The notes: a model not told the origin generated them from the letters alone. DNA of 64,000 nt from Actinomycetota bacterium (GCA_016870355.1 VGBR01000001.1:183574-247573); one strand, 5' to 3'; positions 43,063 through 51,919 are shown, counted from the first letter of the stretch. Numbers and translations are program-made.

Positions 43063-43226
43063 ACGCGCTCGCGCACGACTTCAAGCTCCGCTCGAGACCG
43101 GTACGGCCGCGCGTCCGCCGGGGTCTCCCGCGCGCGACCGTCCGATCGTCGGGCCCACTCGCTCTTCAGTTGTCAAGGAGCTGGTGGGGAAGTGATGCCT
43201 GTCACCATGACGCTCCGCTGCGGGCG

Positions 43227-44342
43227 TCAGGGTGCTCGGGTGTGCCGGTCGACCCGAACGAGCGTGAGCCCGTCAGGTCGGGAAGGGTGGCCCTCGAGCC
43301 GGTAGGGGCCGTTGGGCACGAGCATCTGGTGGTGGCCGCACGGTCTGCCGGCCAGCACCAGGTTCTGCGGATCGTGCGAGCCGCCTTCGCACTGCGGAAT
43401 CAGGTGGTGCTCTTCGAGGCCGCGGCTCTCGTCGCAGCTGCCCACGCGGCAGTGCACATCGCGCGCTCGTACGAAGCGGCTGGTCTCGGCGGGCACGCAC
43501 TCGGTGTCGGTGCGCGCGCCCCAGAGCACGCCATCGTCGATGGTCACGTTCGAAACGGTCGCGTCGTCGAGCAACGCGCTCAGCGTGTCGCTTGCGATTG
43601 CCACGCCGTCCACTTCGGGCGGTCCCTGCGGCGGTACATGGAACGTGATGTGCGCACGCAACGGACCCGGTGTCGCATCGGAGTAGTTCTTGCAGAGATC
43701 CACGAGCGCGTCAGCACCGCGATGCGCGCGCGTGTCCCAGGGTTCGCCCTTCGGCGGCTTCATTCGCTCGACCATCCGTTCAAGCACGGACTTCACGAGC
43801 GCGCCCTCGACGTCGGGGAGTCGGCCGCGCACGCCGAGCATGCCGCTGCCCGGCTCCCACCACCAACGCAGCTCGCGCGCTTCTCGGCGCGCCGCTGCCT
43901 CGTCGCTCGTGACGCCTCGTTGCGAACGGGCCATGCGCTCGAGATCGACCGGTGAGCAGTTGGGGCCACGTCGTGCCCACTCGGCGTCGGTCTCGGGGGT
44001 CGCGAGCTCCGCAAGCGGGCGGAGCTGATCTGCGGACAACAACCCTGCGTGGGCCGCGGCGGCGATGGCGGGCAATGCCTCCAGCTGGCGCGCCAGCTCC
44101 ACGTTCTGCCGCGCCGTTCGCGGCGACTCGCCGTGGCGGCTCTGCAGGACGTCATCACGGAGGTCGACCTGCTGGCGTTCGTCGAGGACCCGCCGGGCGA
44201 GCAGCTCCTTGACCCGCAGGGCTCGCTGCTGGGCGAGGAGGTCGTGGACGAACGTGCACAGCCATTCAGATGTGTGGGTGCGGAGCTCGTCGAGGAAGGC
44301 CTTGCTGTCGAACCCAGTGTCGGTCTCGGTCGCAGCAGCCAC
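43227..44342 (-). CDS. DUF222 / HNH endonuclease domain protein (13E12 type)
   Basis: A 371-aa protein of the actinobacterial 13E12 repeat family. The N-terminal DUF222 helical part includes LLSADQLRPLAELATPETDAEWA and MARSQRGVTSDEAAARR; the C-terminal HNH nuclease carries CRVGSCDESRGLEEHHLIPQ, ..GGSHDPQNLVLAGRPCGHHQML. GTG 44342 follows AGGGAGGTGCC. The promoter contains an SOS box, so expression is probably DNA-damage inducible. Sequences GTTGTCAAGGA occur at both flanks. Such genes are multi-copy and sometimes mobile; no ends of a mobile element could be defined. Confidence 0.92.
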   Translation of the reverse strand: MAAATETDTGFDSKAFLDELRTHTSEWLCTFVHDLLAQQRALRVKELLARRVLDERQQVDLRDDVLQSRHGESPRTARQNVELARQLEALPAIAAAAHAGLLSADQLRPLAELATPETDAEWARRGPNCSPVDLERMARSQRGVTSDEAAARREARELRWWWEPGSGMLGVRGRLPDVEGALVKSVLERMVERMKPPKGEPWDTRAHRGADALVDLCKNYSDATPGPLRAHITFHVPPQGPPEVDGVAIASDTLSALLDDATVSNVTIDDGVLWGARTDTECVPAETSRFVRARDVHCRVGSCDESRGLEEHHLIPQCEGGSHDPQNLVLAGRPCGHHQMLVPNGPYRLEGHPSRPDGLTLVRVDRHTRAP

Positions 44343-44399
44343 GGCACCTCCCTAGGTCTCCGTCGTTCGAATGGGACTCAGCGGGGAAGTGCTCTGAGC

Positions 44400-44428
44400 A
44401 CCGTATCGAACGTGCGTTCGGTTGTCAA
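44400..44428 (-). promoter_or_regulatory. Promoter with SOS (LexA) box of the DUF222/HNH gene
   Basis: On the minus strand TTGACA (44428-44423), a 17-bp spacer and TACGGT (44405-44400) form a near-consensus sigma-70-type promoter. The spacer holds CGAACGCACGTTCG (44407-44420), a perfect fit to the Gram-positive LexA box CGAACRNRYGTTCG. LexA bound there would block RNA polymerase. Confidence 0.85.
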
Positions 44429-44502
44429 GGACACGGTACCCACGGGGTGTGACAGCCAAGAACACAGCCCTGACCTGCGAAAACGCCGTCGAAGAGGCGG
44501 CT

Positions 44503-44952
44503 TCAGGCGCTCTTGGGCCAGATGATGAAGACGAAGACCAGGAGGAAGATCAGACCGATCACGACGACGACCGCGGTCATGAGCATCCGGAATCGCCGGA
44601 GGTCGGCGGCGCGGTCGACCCGGGCCGACCACAGCTCGAACTCGCGCTCGTCCTCGGGTGCCGTCGCCCGTGCGGCCGTGGCGTGCCGGGGTGGCGGTGT
44701 GGCCGGCCGAGCGCGCGCCGGTGCGTCGGCACTGAGGAGGCGGTCGTACTCGGCGCGGCGCGTGGGATCGCCGAGCACATCCCAGGCGTCGTTGATCGCA
44801 GCCATCACGTCAGCCGCGGCGGAGCCGTCGACGCGCCGGTCCGGGTGCGCGTCGAGCGCCTTGCGTCGATACGCCTGACGAAGCTCTGCCGCCGTCGCGT
44901 CGCGACGCACACCAAGTCGTTCGTAGTGGTTCGTGCGACGCAGCCTACGCAC
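44503..44952 (-). CDS. J-domain protein with C-terminal membrane anchor
   Basis: A 149-aa type III DnaJ-like protein. The J domain occupies the N-terminal half (NHYERLGVRRDATAAELRQA, then YRRKALDAHPDRR with the HPD that stimulates DnaK ATPase). A linker rich in Ala/Arg/Pro leads to one transmembrane helix (MLMTAVVVVIGLIFLLVFVFII) and a short tail. It probably recruits DnaK to the membrane. GTG 44952 is the only reasonable start. It is divergent from tRNA-Ala; no dnaK is in the window. Confidence 0.9.
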   Translation of the reverse strand: MRRLRRTNHYERLGVRRDATAAELRQAYRRKALDAHPDRRVDGSAAADVMAAINDAWDVLGDPTRRAEYDRLLSADAPARARPATPPPRHATAARATAPEDEREFELWSARVDRAADLRRFRMLMTAVVVVIGLIFLLVFVFIIWPKSA

Positions 44953-44984
44953 GTCGACCCAGAAGCCGCGACGACGCGCTTTGG

Positions 44985-44990
44985 TAGCGT
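44985..44990 (+). promoter_or_regulatory. -10 box of tRNA-Ala
   Basis: TAGCGT ends 10 nt before the mature tRNA 5' end. Confidence 0.45.
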
Positions 44991-45000
44991 TGACGGTTCC

Positions 45001-45077
45001 GGGGGTGTAGCTCAGTCCGGTAGAGCGCTACGTTCGCAACGTAGAAGTCGTGGGTTCAAGTCCCATCACCTCCACCA
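45001..45077 (+). tRNA. tRNA-Ala (anticodon CGC)
   Basis: A full cloverleaf: acceptor GGGGGTG/CACCTCC with the alanine identity pair G3:U70, D stem GCTC/GAGC, anticodon arm CTACG-TTCGCAA-CGTAG with anticodon CGC (reads GCG), T arm GTGGG-TTCAAGT-CCCAT, discriminator A and an encoded CCA. A hairpin terminator follows. Confidence 0.97.
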
Positions 45078-45246
45078 ATCGTGACATTCTCGAACCGGGG
45101 CGCGTGTCTGCGTCCCGGTTCTTCATTTCCTGATCCAGGGTGGAGATGAGGTCCTCAGCAAGGAGTGCAGCGAAGGGCTCTGTCAGCTTCACCGCTGTAA
45201 CGCCGTCGATGTCCACGTAGATCTCGTCGAAGAACGCTCGATTCAT
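45028..45246 (-). pseudogene. Serine recombinase C-terminal remnant overlapping tRNA-Ala
   Basis: The 72-aa frame begins [20 protein letters not shown] and continues TEPFAALLAEDL, which resembles the extreme C-terminus of large serine recombinases (NQAFFxKIYVDxDG..xAELAEPFxxLL). The last ~16 residues (VEVMGLEPTTSTLRT) are antisense tRNA. The 5' end stops abruptly at about 45246, where the dcd remnant begins, so only about a tenth of the gene is left. Integrase genes whose 3' end runs into a tRNA are typical of tRNA-integrated elements; this is probably the scar of one. Homology is a judgement by eye. Confidence 0.6.
45092..45125 (+). terminator. Terminator of tRNA-Ala
   Basis: GAACCGGG / CCCGGTTC, 14-nt loop, followed by TTCATTTC. 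It lies 14 bp after the tRNA. Confidence 0.75.
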
Positions 45247-45425
45247 CGAACGTGTCGACGCTGCCGATCGCGCTGTACCCGGACATGAAGATCGGCCAGA
45301 TCTCCTTCTTCCGCATGAGCACGCCTGCCGAGAATCCCTACGGCAGCGACAGCACCGGCTCGAAGTATCAGGGGCAGCGCCGGCCGACGCCGTCGCGCTA
45401 CTACCTCAACTTCCGCGAGAAGTAG
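45243..45425 (+). pseudogene. dcd: dCTP deaminase (dcd) 3' fragment
   Basis: A frame without a start, missing from the ORF track, reads [20 protein letters not shown], then [20 protein letters not shown] and [19 protein letters not shown] before TAG. This is the C-terminal ~60 residues of dCTP deaminase, which has about 190; the family C-terminus is [32 protein letters not shown]. Upstream of SNV the homology stops at the boundary with the recombinase remnant. No N-terminal part is nearby, so the gene is cut and inactive here; a working copy may exist elsewhere. Confidence 0.85.
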
Positions 45426-45428
45426 CGC

Positions 45429-46715
45429 TCACCCGACGCCGCAGCTGTTCTCGATGAAGCTCTCGAGGCGCTCCGACGCGGCGTCGAGAGCCGGGTCGTC
45501 GCCGGCAGCTGGGGCCGCGGCAAGCGAGAAGTCGGCGGCCTCGAGTTGGGTGAGCAGCGCGTCGAGTGCGCGGCTCAGGAGCGCAGTGTCGGCCGCGATC
45601 GCGTCGGGCGCGAGCGGCTTGAGGCGTCCGAGGTATTCCGCGTTCGTCCGGAAGTAGTCCTCGACATCTTCGGGCGCCGGCGACGCGGGTCCCTTGGCGC
45701 CACCGCTGGCATTGCGCGGCAACGTCTCGACCCATTCCGCAGCCACCTCACAGAAGTCCTCGGACGCGGCTGTCGTGGTCGTCGTCGGCCTGCTGTCGCT
45801 GGATCCTCCGCCGCTGAGCGCGGCGAAGACGCCCGCAGCTGCGACTGCGGTCGCGAGCGCTACCCCGCCGACCGCGAGCCTTCGCGTCGAGCCCAGGCCG
45901 GGCGGGTACGACCGTCCCCCACTCGTACCCGACCGGGTCTCGAGGGCGCCGAGCGTGCGGTCGCGGAGGATTGCCGGCGCCGTCGCAATCGGCACGGTGG
46001 CGAGCAGCGCGATCGGGCTCGCCAGCGCTCGCCGCCGCTCGAAGCACGTCTCGCACGAGTCGACATGCCGCGTGACCCGACGGCGGACGTCCGGCGCATA
46101 CGCGCCGTCCCAATCAGCGAGCATCGCAGCGAGCTCGGGGCAGTCGCGCCGTCCGAGGCGCGCCACCAGCAGCGCGCCGAGCGCACGCTCGACCCGCTTG
46201 CGGACATTCGAGGCCAACACGTATGCGTGTTCGCGTCGAACGCCCAGCGCGTCCGCAAGCTCGGCACCGTCGAGACCTTGGCGCACGCTCAGATCGAGGA
46301 CGGCCCGGTCGCGCGGTTCCAGCCCACCAGCCGCGGCCCAAACGAGCTCACGCAGCTCGGCTTCCTCGACTTGCAGTTCCGGACTTTCCGCCGCGGGCGC
46401 CGCCATGTCCGGCGGCTCCTGGAGATCGAAGCCTGCGCTGCGGCGGGCGCGACGGAGTGCCTCGTGCCGCGCGATCGCGTACAGCCAGGCGCGCACTCGC
46501 GCCGGATCACGTAGGCGCGCGAGGTGCTGCCAGGCGAGCATGAAGGTCTCCTGGGTCGCGTCGGCCGCCTCCTCGTTGCTGCGCAAGGTCGCCCGACAGA
46601 AGTCGTGGATCCGGTCGGCGTACCGGTCGTAGATCGCGGCGAAGGCGTCGCGGTCGCCCGCGAGCGCCTGCGCCACGAGTTCGGCGTCGTCGTTCGTCAC
46701 TTCACGCGGTGACAC
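45429..46715 (-). CDS. ECF sigma factor fused to zinc finger, membrane span and ectodomain
   Basis: A 428-aa one-protein signalling device. Residues 10-80 are sigma-2 (AFAAIYDRYADRIHDFCRAT, ATQETFMLAWQHLARLRD); 115-180 are sigma-4 (LEPRDRAVLDLSVRQGLDGA-ELADALGV); 192-224 form a zinc-finger anti-sigma-like motif (His217-x3-Cys221-x2-Cys224); 280-301 is a membrane helix (AVGGVALATAVAAAGVFAAL); the rest is a Thr-linker plus an extracytoplasmic helical domain. The sigma part would be held at the membrane until a signal or proteolysis frees it. The ectodomain's first ~47 residues are nearly identical to the lipoprotein encoded just upstream, with which it overlaps by 14 bp. It ends three bases from the dcd remnant. 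Confidence 0.9.
   Translation of the reverse strand: MSPREVTNDDAELVAQALAGDRDAFAAIYDRYADRIHDFCRATLRSNEEAADATQETFMLAWQHLARLRDPARVRAWLYAIARHEALRRARRSAGFDLQEPPDMAAPAAESPELQVEEAELRELVWAAAGGLEPRDRAVLDLSVRQGLDGAELADALGVRREHAYVLASNVRKRVERALGALLVARLGRRDCPELAAMLADWDGAYAPDVRRRVTRHVDSCETCFERRRALASPIALLATVPIATAPAILRDRTLGALETRSGTSGGRSYPPGLGSTRRLAVGGVALATAVAAAGVFAALSGGGSSDSRPTTTTTAASEDFCEVAAEWVETLPRNASGGAKGPASPAPEDVEDYFRTNAEYLGRLKPLAPDAIAADTALLSRALDALLTQLEAADFSLAAAPAAGDDPALDAASERLESFIENSCGVG
45646..45786 (-). repeat. 141-bp near-identical block, copy 1 (in sigma factor gene)
   Basis: Matches 46931-47071 with about three mismatches. It encodes from the poly-Thr linker through SEDFCEVAAEWVETLPRNAS to the EDVEDYFRT segment. 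Confidence 0.92.
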
Positions 46716-47178
46716 CGCACGCGGTCTCGATGTAGCTCTCCAGCGTGGCGCGGTCGGCCAGAAGCGTCGGGTCCGACGCGTTCGCCGCCGCGACCGAGAA
46801 GTCGAAGTTGCTGGCCTCGAGATCCTCGAGCAGTCCGACCGACGCCGGGTGCAGCCGGCTCAGAGCATCGGCGACAGCGGGCGTCGCCTGGCCCGAGAGC
46901 TCGTCGAGTCGCCCGAGGTACTCGGTGTCGGTCCGGAAGTAATCCTCGACATCTTCCGGCGCCGGCGACGCGGGTCCCTGGGCGCCACCGCTGGCATTGC
47001 GCGGCAACGTCTCGACCCATTCCGCAGCCACCTCACAGAAGTCCTCGGACGCGGCTGTCGTGGTCGTCGTTGCGCTCGCCGACGTGCTGTCGTCGGACGA
47101 ACAGGCCCCTGCGCTGAGCGCAAGGGCGGCGGCGGCCACGGCCAGCAGGTACGAGCGGTGCCTTGAACGGTTGGTCAT
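46702..47178 (-). CDS. Putative lipoprotein sharing the sigma-factor ectodomain
   Basis: A 158-aa exported protein: signal peptide with lipobox-like GAC (ALALSAGACSSD), a Thr-rich linker, and a helical domain homologous along its whole length to residues 314-428 of the adjacent sigma factor. The first part (DFCEVAAEWVETLPRNASGG) is almost identical while the rest has diverged (ASNFDFSVAAANASDP versus ADFSLAAAPAAGDDP). Each has a Cys near both ends, suggesting a disulphide. ATG 47178 follows GGGGGAGGA. It is the first gene of the two-gene operon and may be the sensor or a competitor ligand for the sigma ectodomain; that is inference. Confidence 0.88.
   Translation of the reverse strand: MTNRSRHRSYLLAVAAAALALSAGACSSDDSTSASATTTTTAASEDFCEVAAEWVETLPRNASGGAQGPASPAPEDVEDYFRTDTEYLGRLDELSGQATPAVADALSRLHPASVGLLEDLEASNFDFSVAAANASDPTLLADRATLESYIETACGVTA
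46931..47071 (-). repeat. 141-bp near-identical block, copy 2 (in lipoprotein gene)
   Basis: Direct repeat of 45646-45786, spaced 1285 bp. The flanking parts of both ectodomains have clearly diverged, so this block looks homogenised rather than newly duplicated. Confidence 0.92.
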
Positions 47179-47220
47179 TGGGGTCCTCCCCCTCTCGGGC
47201 CGGTACGGAGCGCACCGGCT

Positions 47221-47433
47221 TCACCCGTTCAGAGATCCCTCGACCGGAAATCTAAAAGACCTGGCGGCGGATTTCTCGCTTCCGAGCTCGGTCAACAGCG
47301 CCTGGCCGGGCTCGTCCTGGATGTCGGCGACGACACAGCGCGCGCCCTCCTCGACGAATCGGCGGACCGTTCCCGCACCGATGCCGCTCGCCGCGCCGGT
47401 GATGACCGCGACCTTTCCGTCGAGCCGTGTCAT
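47221..47433 (-). pseudogene. Truncated short-chain dehydrogenase/reductase (N-terminal ~55 aa)
   Basis: Starting at ATG 47433 the frame gives TRLDGKVAVITGAASGIGAG and FVEEGARCVVADIQDEPGQAL, the NAD(P)-binding beta-alpha-beta of a classical SDR (normally 250-280 aa). It then runs off into RSFRFPVEGSLNG and stops at 70 aa. The catalytic Tyr-x-x-x-Lys is absent. The start overlaps the upstream fragment by ATGA, so it was once part of the cluster with the monooxygenase. A deletion probably joined it to the sigma/lipoprotein region. Confidence 0.82.
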
Positions 47434-47587
47434 CGTCTCGTCCCTTCGTCCGCGACTTCGGCGGCACCGAAGGTACCGCCTGTTCGCGACAGCTCGGCGA
47501 GCTCCTCGACGAGCGCGGGCGTCATGAGGTCGGTTATGTGCCCGCGCAGCCCGTCGCGCCATGCGATCGGGTCACCGCTGAGGCCCG
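47430..47587 (-). pseudogene. Gene remnant between cupin and truncated SDR
   Basis: After the cupin stop a frame without its own clear start reads SGDPIAWRDGLRGHITDLMT, then PALVEELAELSRTGGTFGAA before stopping in an ATGA overlap with the SDR. It looks like the C-terminus of a real protein whose body is missing; an internal ATG 47525 would give only 31 aa. The family is not recognised. Confidence 0.4.
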
Positions 47588-48060
47588 TCAGGCCGGTCCC
47601 GCGTTGAGGTCGAAGTCGGCGAGCAGGCTCTCGATCGTCACGTCGAACACGACGGTGCCGTTCGGGTCGATGATCTCGTAGAGGCTGCCTGTGTCGGTAT
47701 GGCACCCGAAGAACGCGAGCCCGCCCTCCGGCCCGCCGCACTCGAGGTGTGGCAGCGACTCGGGGCCGGTGAGCGCGTAGTCGCCGGCGCGCCGCACGCG
47801 CTCGGGGCGACGGGTGCCGTCGGGCTCGATGTCGACCAGGTGCTGCTCGCCGTCGAGCACGAGCACCGTCGTGGTCGCGGTGTGACGGTGGATGTGGCAG
47901 TGGCCGCCGTCGCTCCCCCACCGCACGAGCATGTCGAGTGTGCCTCGCGCAGCGTCGTGGCCGAGGATCGTGTAGTCGTGATGGACGAAGTAGCCGTCGT
48001 CGGGCTCGCCGTTCACCTCGCGCCAGCGGTAGCGGGACGGGTCGAACGGGTTCGGTGCGG

Positions 48061-48064
<4 letters not shown>
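47588..48064 (-). CDS. Cupin-fold protein
   Basis: A 158-aa single-domain beta-barrel protein. The cupin metal site is suggested by GGHCHIHRHTATTTVLVLDGEQHLV (three His in motif 1) and PESLPHLECGGPEGGLAFFG in motif 2. ATG 48064 overlaps the monooxygenase stop (ATGA); the rest of the 377-aa tracked ORF is antisense-frame noise over the monooxygenase. Its place in the monooxygenase operon suggests an auxiliary oxygenase, isomerase or sensor for the same substrate. Confidence 0.85.
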
Positions 48065-49869
<1,805 letters not shown>

Positions 49870-49930
49870 CGCCGACTCCGGGCGAGGCCGTCGGCGCTGA
49901 TGACGACCTTCGATCGACTCGAGCTCCGCT

Positions 49931-50770
49931 TCACTCGCTGACCCATCCCCCCTTGCCGGGGTCGCGGCCCTGATCCACCAGATCCTGCATGTTCTTGTGG
50001 ATCACCTCGCGGACGTCGGTGTGGTGCGCGGTGAGCGTGACCATGTCGTTGGACCACTGGAGGTGCACTCGCAGCCCCATCAGCTCCCAGGCGCGCTTGA
50101 CGAGGAGCTTGGTCGCCCGGAGGGTGGTCAAGGGGGCTTCGGCGATCTCGGCCGCGATCTCGTAGGTCGTCGACTCGAGGTCGTCGCGAGCCACGACGTG
50201 GTTCACCAGATGGAACTCGAGCGCCTGCTGCGCGGTGAGGCGTTGCCGCCGGTAGAGATACTCGTAGGTGAGCTTCCAGTTCATGAACACCCACGGCTCG
50301 ATCATGGTCTCGGCGCCCGGCAGGCCCATGAGCTTCACGTGCGGCATCTGGAACCAGGCGTCGTCGGACGCGATGGTGATGTCCGGGAGCAAGGCCCAGT
50401 ACGTCCCGCAACCGGCCGCGTACCCATGCACGGCAGCGATCGTCGGCTTGGGGAACTCCCAGAGGCGGAGCACCGGGTCGAGGAACAGCGTCGACTGGCC
50501 CGTCCATGTGGTTCCGCTCCGCTCGAAGTTCTCGATGAACTCCGGGTAGTCGCCGGAGCCGAGGTGGCCGGCACAGAAGCCCTTGCCGTTCGCCTTGATC
50601 ACCACGACCTTGACGTCGTAGTCGGCCTCGGCGAGATCGAGCGCCTCGTCGAACGCCCACACCATGTCGTGGTCCTGCAGGTTCGCCTGCGCGCCGTTGT
50701 CGAGTGTGAGCGTCGCGATGCCGTCGGCGGACTCGTAGATGAGGCGATCGCGTAGGCGGGTTGCTTCCAT
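49931..50770 (-). CDS. Enoyl-CoA hydratase/isomerase family protein
   Basis: A 279-aa crotonase-fold enzyme. Core motifs are VKVVVIKANGKGFCAGHLGSGDY (oxyanion hole) and PKPTIAAVHGYAAGCGTYWALLPDITIAS; MPHVKLMGLPGAETMIEPW follows. The usual catalytic Glu of the hydratase GxxPGxGG loop is not obvious, so the reaction could be hydration, isomerisation or another acyl-CoA conversion. ATG 50770 follows GAGGGAGGAAGAG. It is the first intact gene of the minus-strand catabolic cluster. Confidence 0.92.
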   Translation of the reverse strand: MEATRLRDRLIYESADGIATLTLDNGAQANLQDHDMVWAFDEALDLAEADYDVKVVVIKANGKGFCAGHLGSGDYPEFIENFERSGTTWTGQSTLFLDPVLRLWEFPKPTIAAVHGYAAGCGTYWALLPDITIASDDAWFQMPHVKLMGLPGAETMIEPWVFMNWKLTYEYLYRRQRLTAQQALEFHLVNHVVARDDLESTTYEIAAEIAEAPLTTLRATKLLVKRAWELMGLRVHLQWSNDMVTLTAHHTDVREVIHKNMQDLVDQGRDPGKGGWVSE

Positions 50771-50884
50771 CTGGTGTCTCTTCCTCCCTCAGGTCATCGG
50801 GGCGCAACCGCGTCCCAGAACGGCTGCCACGTGACGGCCGCGACCCGATCGTCGAGCTTCATCGCACCTCGAGCACGGGGCCGA
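50771..50884 (-). other. Short gap with possible gene remnants
   Basis: On the minus strand two tiny frames meet in an ATGA overlap: one ends GPVLEVR, the next reads KLDDRVAAVTWQPFWDAVAP and stops. They look like the tail of one gene and the head of another brought together by deletion. Neither is recognisable. Confidence 0.3.
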
Positions 50885-51493
50885 TCATGACGCATCCCGC
50901 GGTCGCTGCTCACTCGAGCCGTCGTCGGGTTCGAAGCGCGGCTCGGGGGCAGCGTCGCGACCCACCAGGGCTCGCAGCCGCGCGACCCGGTGGTCGTCGG
51001 GCCCCAGGAGGTCGACGAGCCAACCGAGCGCGTGGTGCGCCTCGGCATCGCCGGCGGCGAGCATCGCCTCGATGTCGGCCCAGTCCTTCGTGCGGTCGAA
51101 GAACGCCTTGAAGACGATGAGCTCGGTGGCGCCGAGGATGGGGATCGCCGTGTCGGCAAAGGGGACGCGCTGTGCATCGAGACGAGCAAGGTCGTGGAAC
51201 CGGTGCGTCGTGAAGAAGAGGTCGACCGGCGTGTCGTCCCAGAAGAGCCGCACCTGACCGTCGCGCTCGACGGTCGCGCGATCGTCGTCGCCGGAAGCCA
51301 CCCCCGGCGGGAGCGCAGCGAAGACCGTCGCGGCCTGCCCGGGGTCGACGAAGACGTTCACGTCGATGTCGCGGGTGGCTCGGGGTTCCTCGGTATGGAA
51401 TGCAAGCGCCAGCGCGCCGCCGAACGCGTGCGGGATCGAGGCGCGATCCAACGCGTGGTGGATCGCCACGATCTTCTCGCTCAGCGGATCCAT
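50885..51493 (-). CDS. Nucleotidyltransferase-fold protein, AbiEii-like putative toxin
   Basis: A 202-aa protein with the minimal nucleotidyltransferase core: PHAFGGALALAFHTEEPRAT-RDIDVNVFV (Gly-rich loop, then D-x-D) followed by PVDLFFTTHRFHDLA and ILGATELIVFKAFFDRTKDW-ADIEAML, the pattern of AbiEii/MenT-type nucleotidyltransferase toxins that modify tRNA. ATG 51493 overlaps the stop of the XRE gene by one base. The tracked 461-aa ORF adds antisense of the downstream-facing gene and is too long. Toxin activity is inferred from fold and coupling only. Confidence 0.85.
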   Translation of the reverse strand: MDPLSEKIVAIHHALDRASIPHAFGGALALAFHTEEPRATRDIDVNVFVDPGQAATVFAALPPGVASGDDDRATVERDGQVRLFWDDTPVDLFFTTHRFHDLARLDAQRVPFADTAIPILGATELIVFKAFFDRTKDWADIEAMLAAGDAEAHHALGWLVDLLGPDDHRVARLRALVGRDAAPEPRFEPDDGSSEQRPRDAS

Positions 51494-51825
51494 CAGCCCG
51501 GCCGAGGGGAGGCCGAGTGGGGGAACGGCGGGTAGGCGAGCCGGCGCGAGGCCCGGCGTCTCGGGAGCCGGTCGGCGAGCTCGAGCACCTCGGCAAGCCG
51601 CTGGGCCGAGACCGATGGATCGAGGTGGCGAACCGGCTCGATCTCGACCACGAGCGTGGCGCCGGTCGCGGCCACGAGCCGTTCGAGGGTGCCGACCGTC
51701 GGATCCCGGGTGCCGGACTCGTACGCGACCACTGCGGCGGGCGACGTGTGGGCCCGGCGAGCCAGCTCCCGCTTGGAGATCCCCGCATGCTCCCGGGTCT
51801 TCTGCACGATCCAGCCTGTCTCCAT
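51493..51825 (-). CDS. XRE-family HTH protein, putative antitoxin
   Basis: A 110-aa protein: an N-terminal helix-turn-helix (VQKTREHAGISKRELARRAH, then TSPAAVVAYESGTRDPTVGT) and a short Arg-rich C-terminal half (RLPRRRASRRLAYPPFPHSA) likely to contact the partner. It precedes and is translationally coupled to the nucleotidyltransferase, the order antitoxin-toxin. The promoter lies in nested inverted repeats that it probably binds, giving autoregulation. ATG 51825, 7 nt from TACCCT. Confidence 0.86.
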   Translation of the reverse strand: METGWIVQKTREHAGISKRELARRAHTSPAAVVAYESGTRDPTVGTLERLVAATGATLVVEIEPVRHLDPSVSAQRLAEVLELADRLPRRRASRRLAYPPFPHSASPRPG

Positions 51826-51830
51826 GGAGC

Positions 51831-51864
51831 ACAGGGTACCACCCTGTTATCGGATCCGATAACA
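51831..51864. promoter_or_regulatory. Operator region of XRE/nucleotidyltransferase pair: two nested inverted repeats
   Basis: ACAGGGT-acc-ACCCTGT (51831-51847) overlaps the perfect 20-bp palindrome TGTTATCGGATCCGATAACA (51845-51864). The first repeat contains the minus-strand -10 TACCCT (51838-51833), 7 nt before ATG 51825, so a bound repressor would cover the promoter. The second could also control the divergent gene at 51920. Confidence 0.82.
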
Positions 51865-51904
51865 GATGAGCGGCGGGTTCGGCAACGGCGTCGTGTACCT
51901 CCGT

Positions 51905-51910
51905 TACTTT
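51905..51910 (+). promoter_or_regulatory. -10 box of 51920 gene
   Basis: TACTTT ends 9 nt before ATG 51920, which supports that start over ATG 51866. Confidence 0.42.
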
Positions 51911-51919
51911 GCTGGGCTG

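Noticed and set aside
44343-44502. Extra small gene between the DUF222 and J-domain genes
   Set aside because: The stretch is explained by the promoter with SOS box and short flanks; no ORF with coding character.
45028-45072. Coding of VEVMGLEPTTSTLRT as a real protein end
   Set aside because: This is the well-known antisense reading of a tRNA; only the part beyond the tRNA resembles a recombinase.
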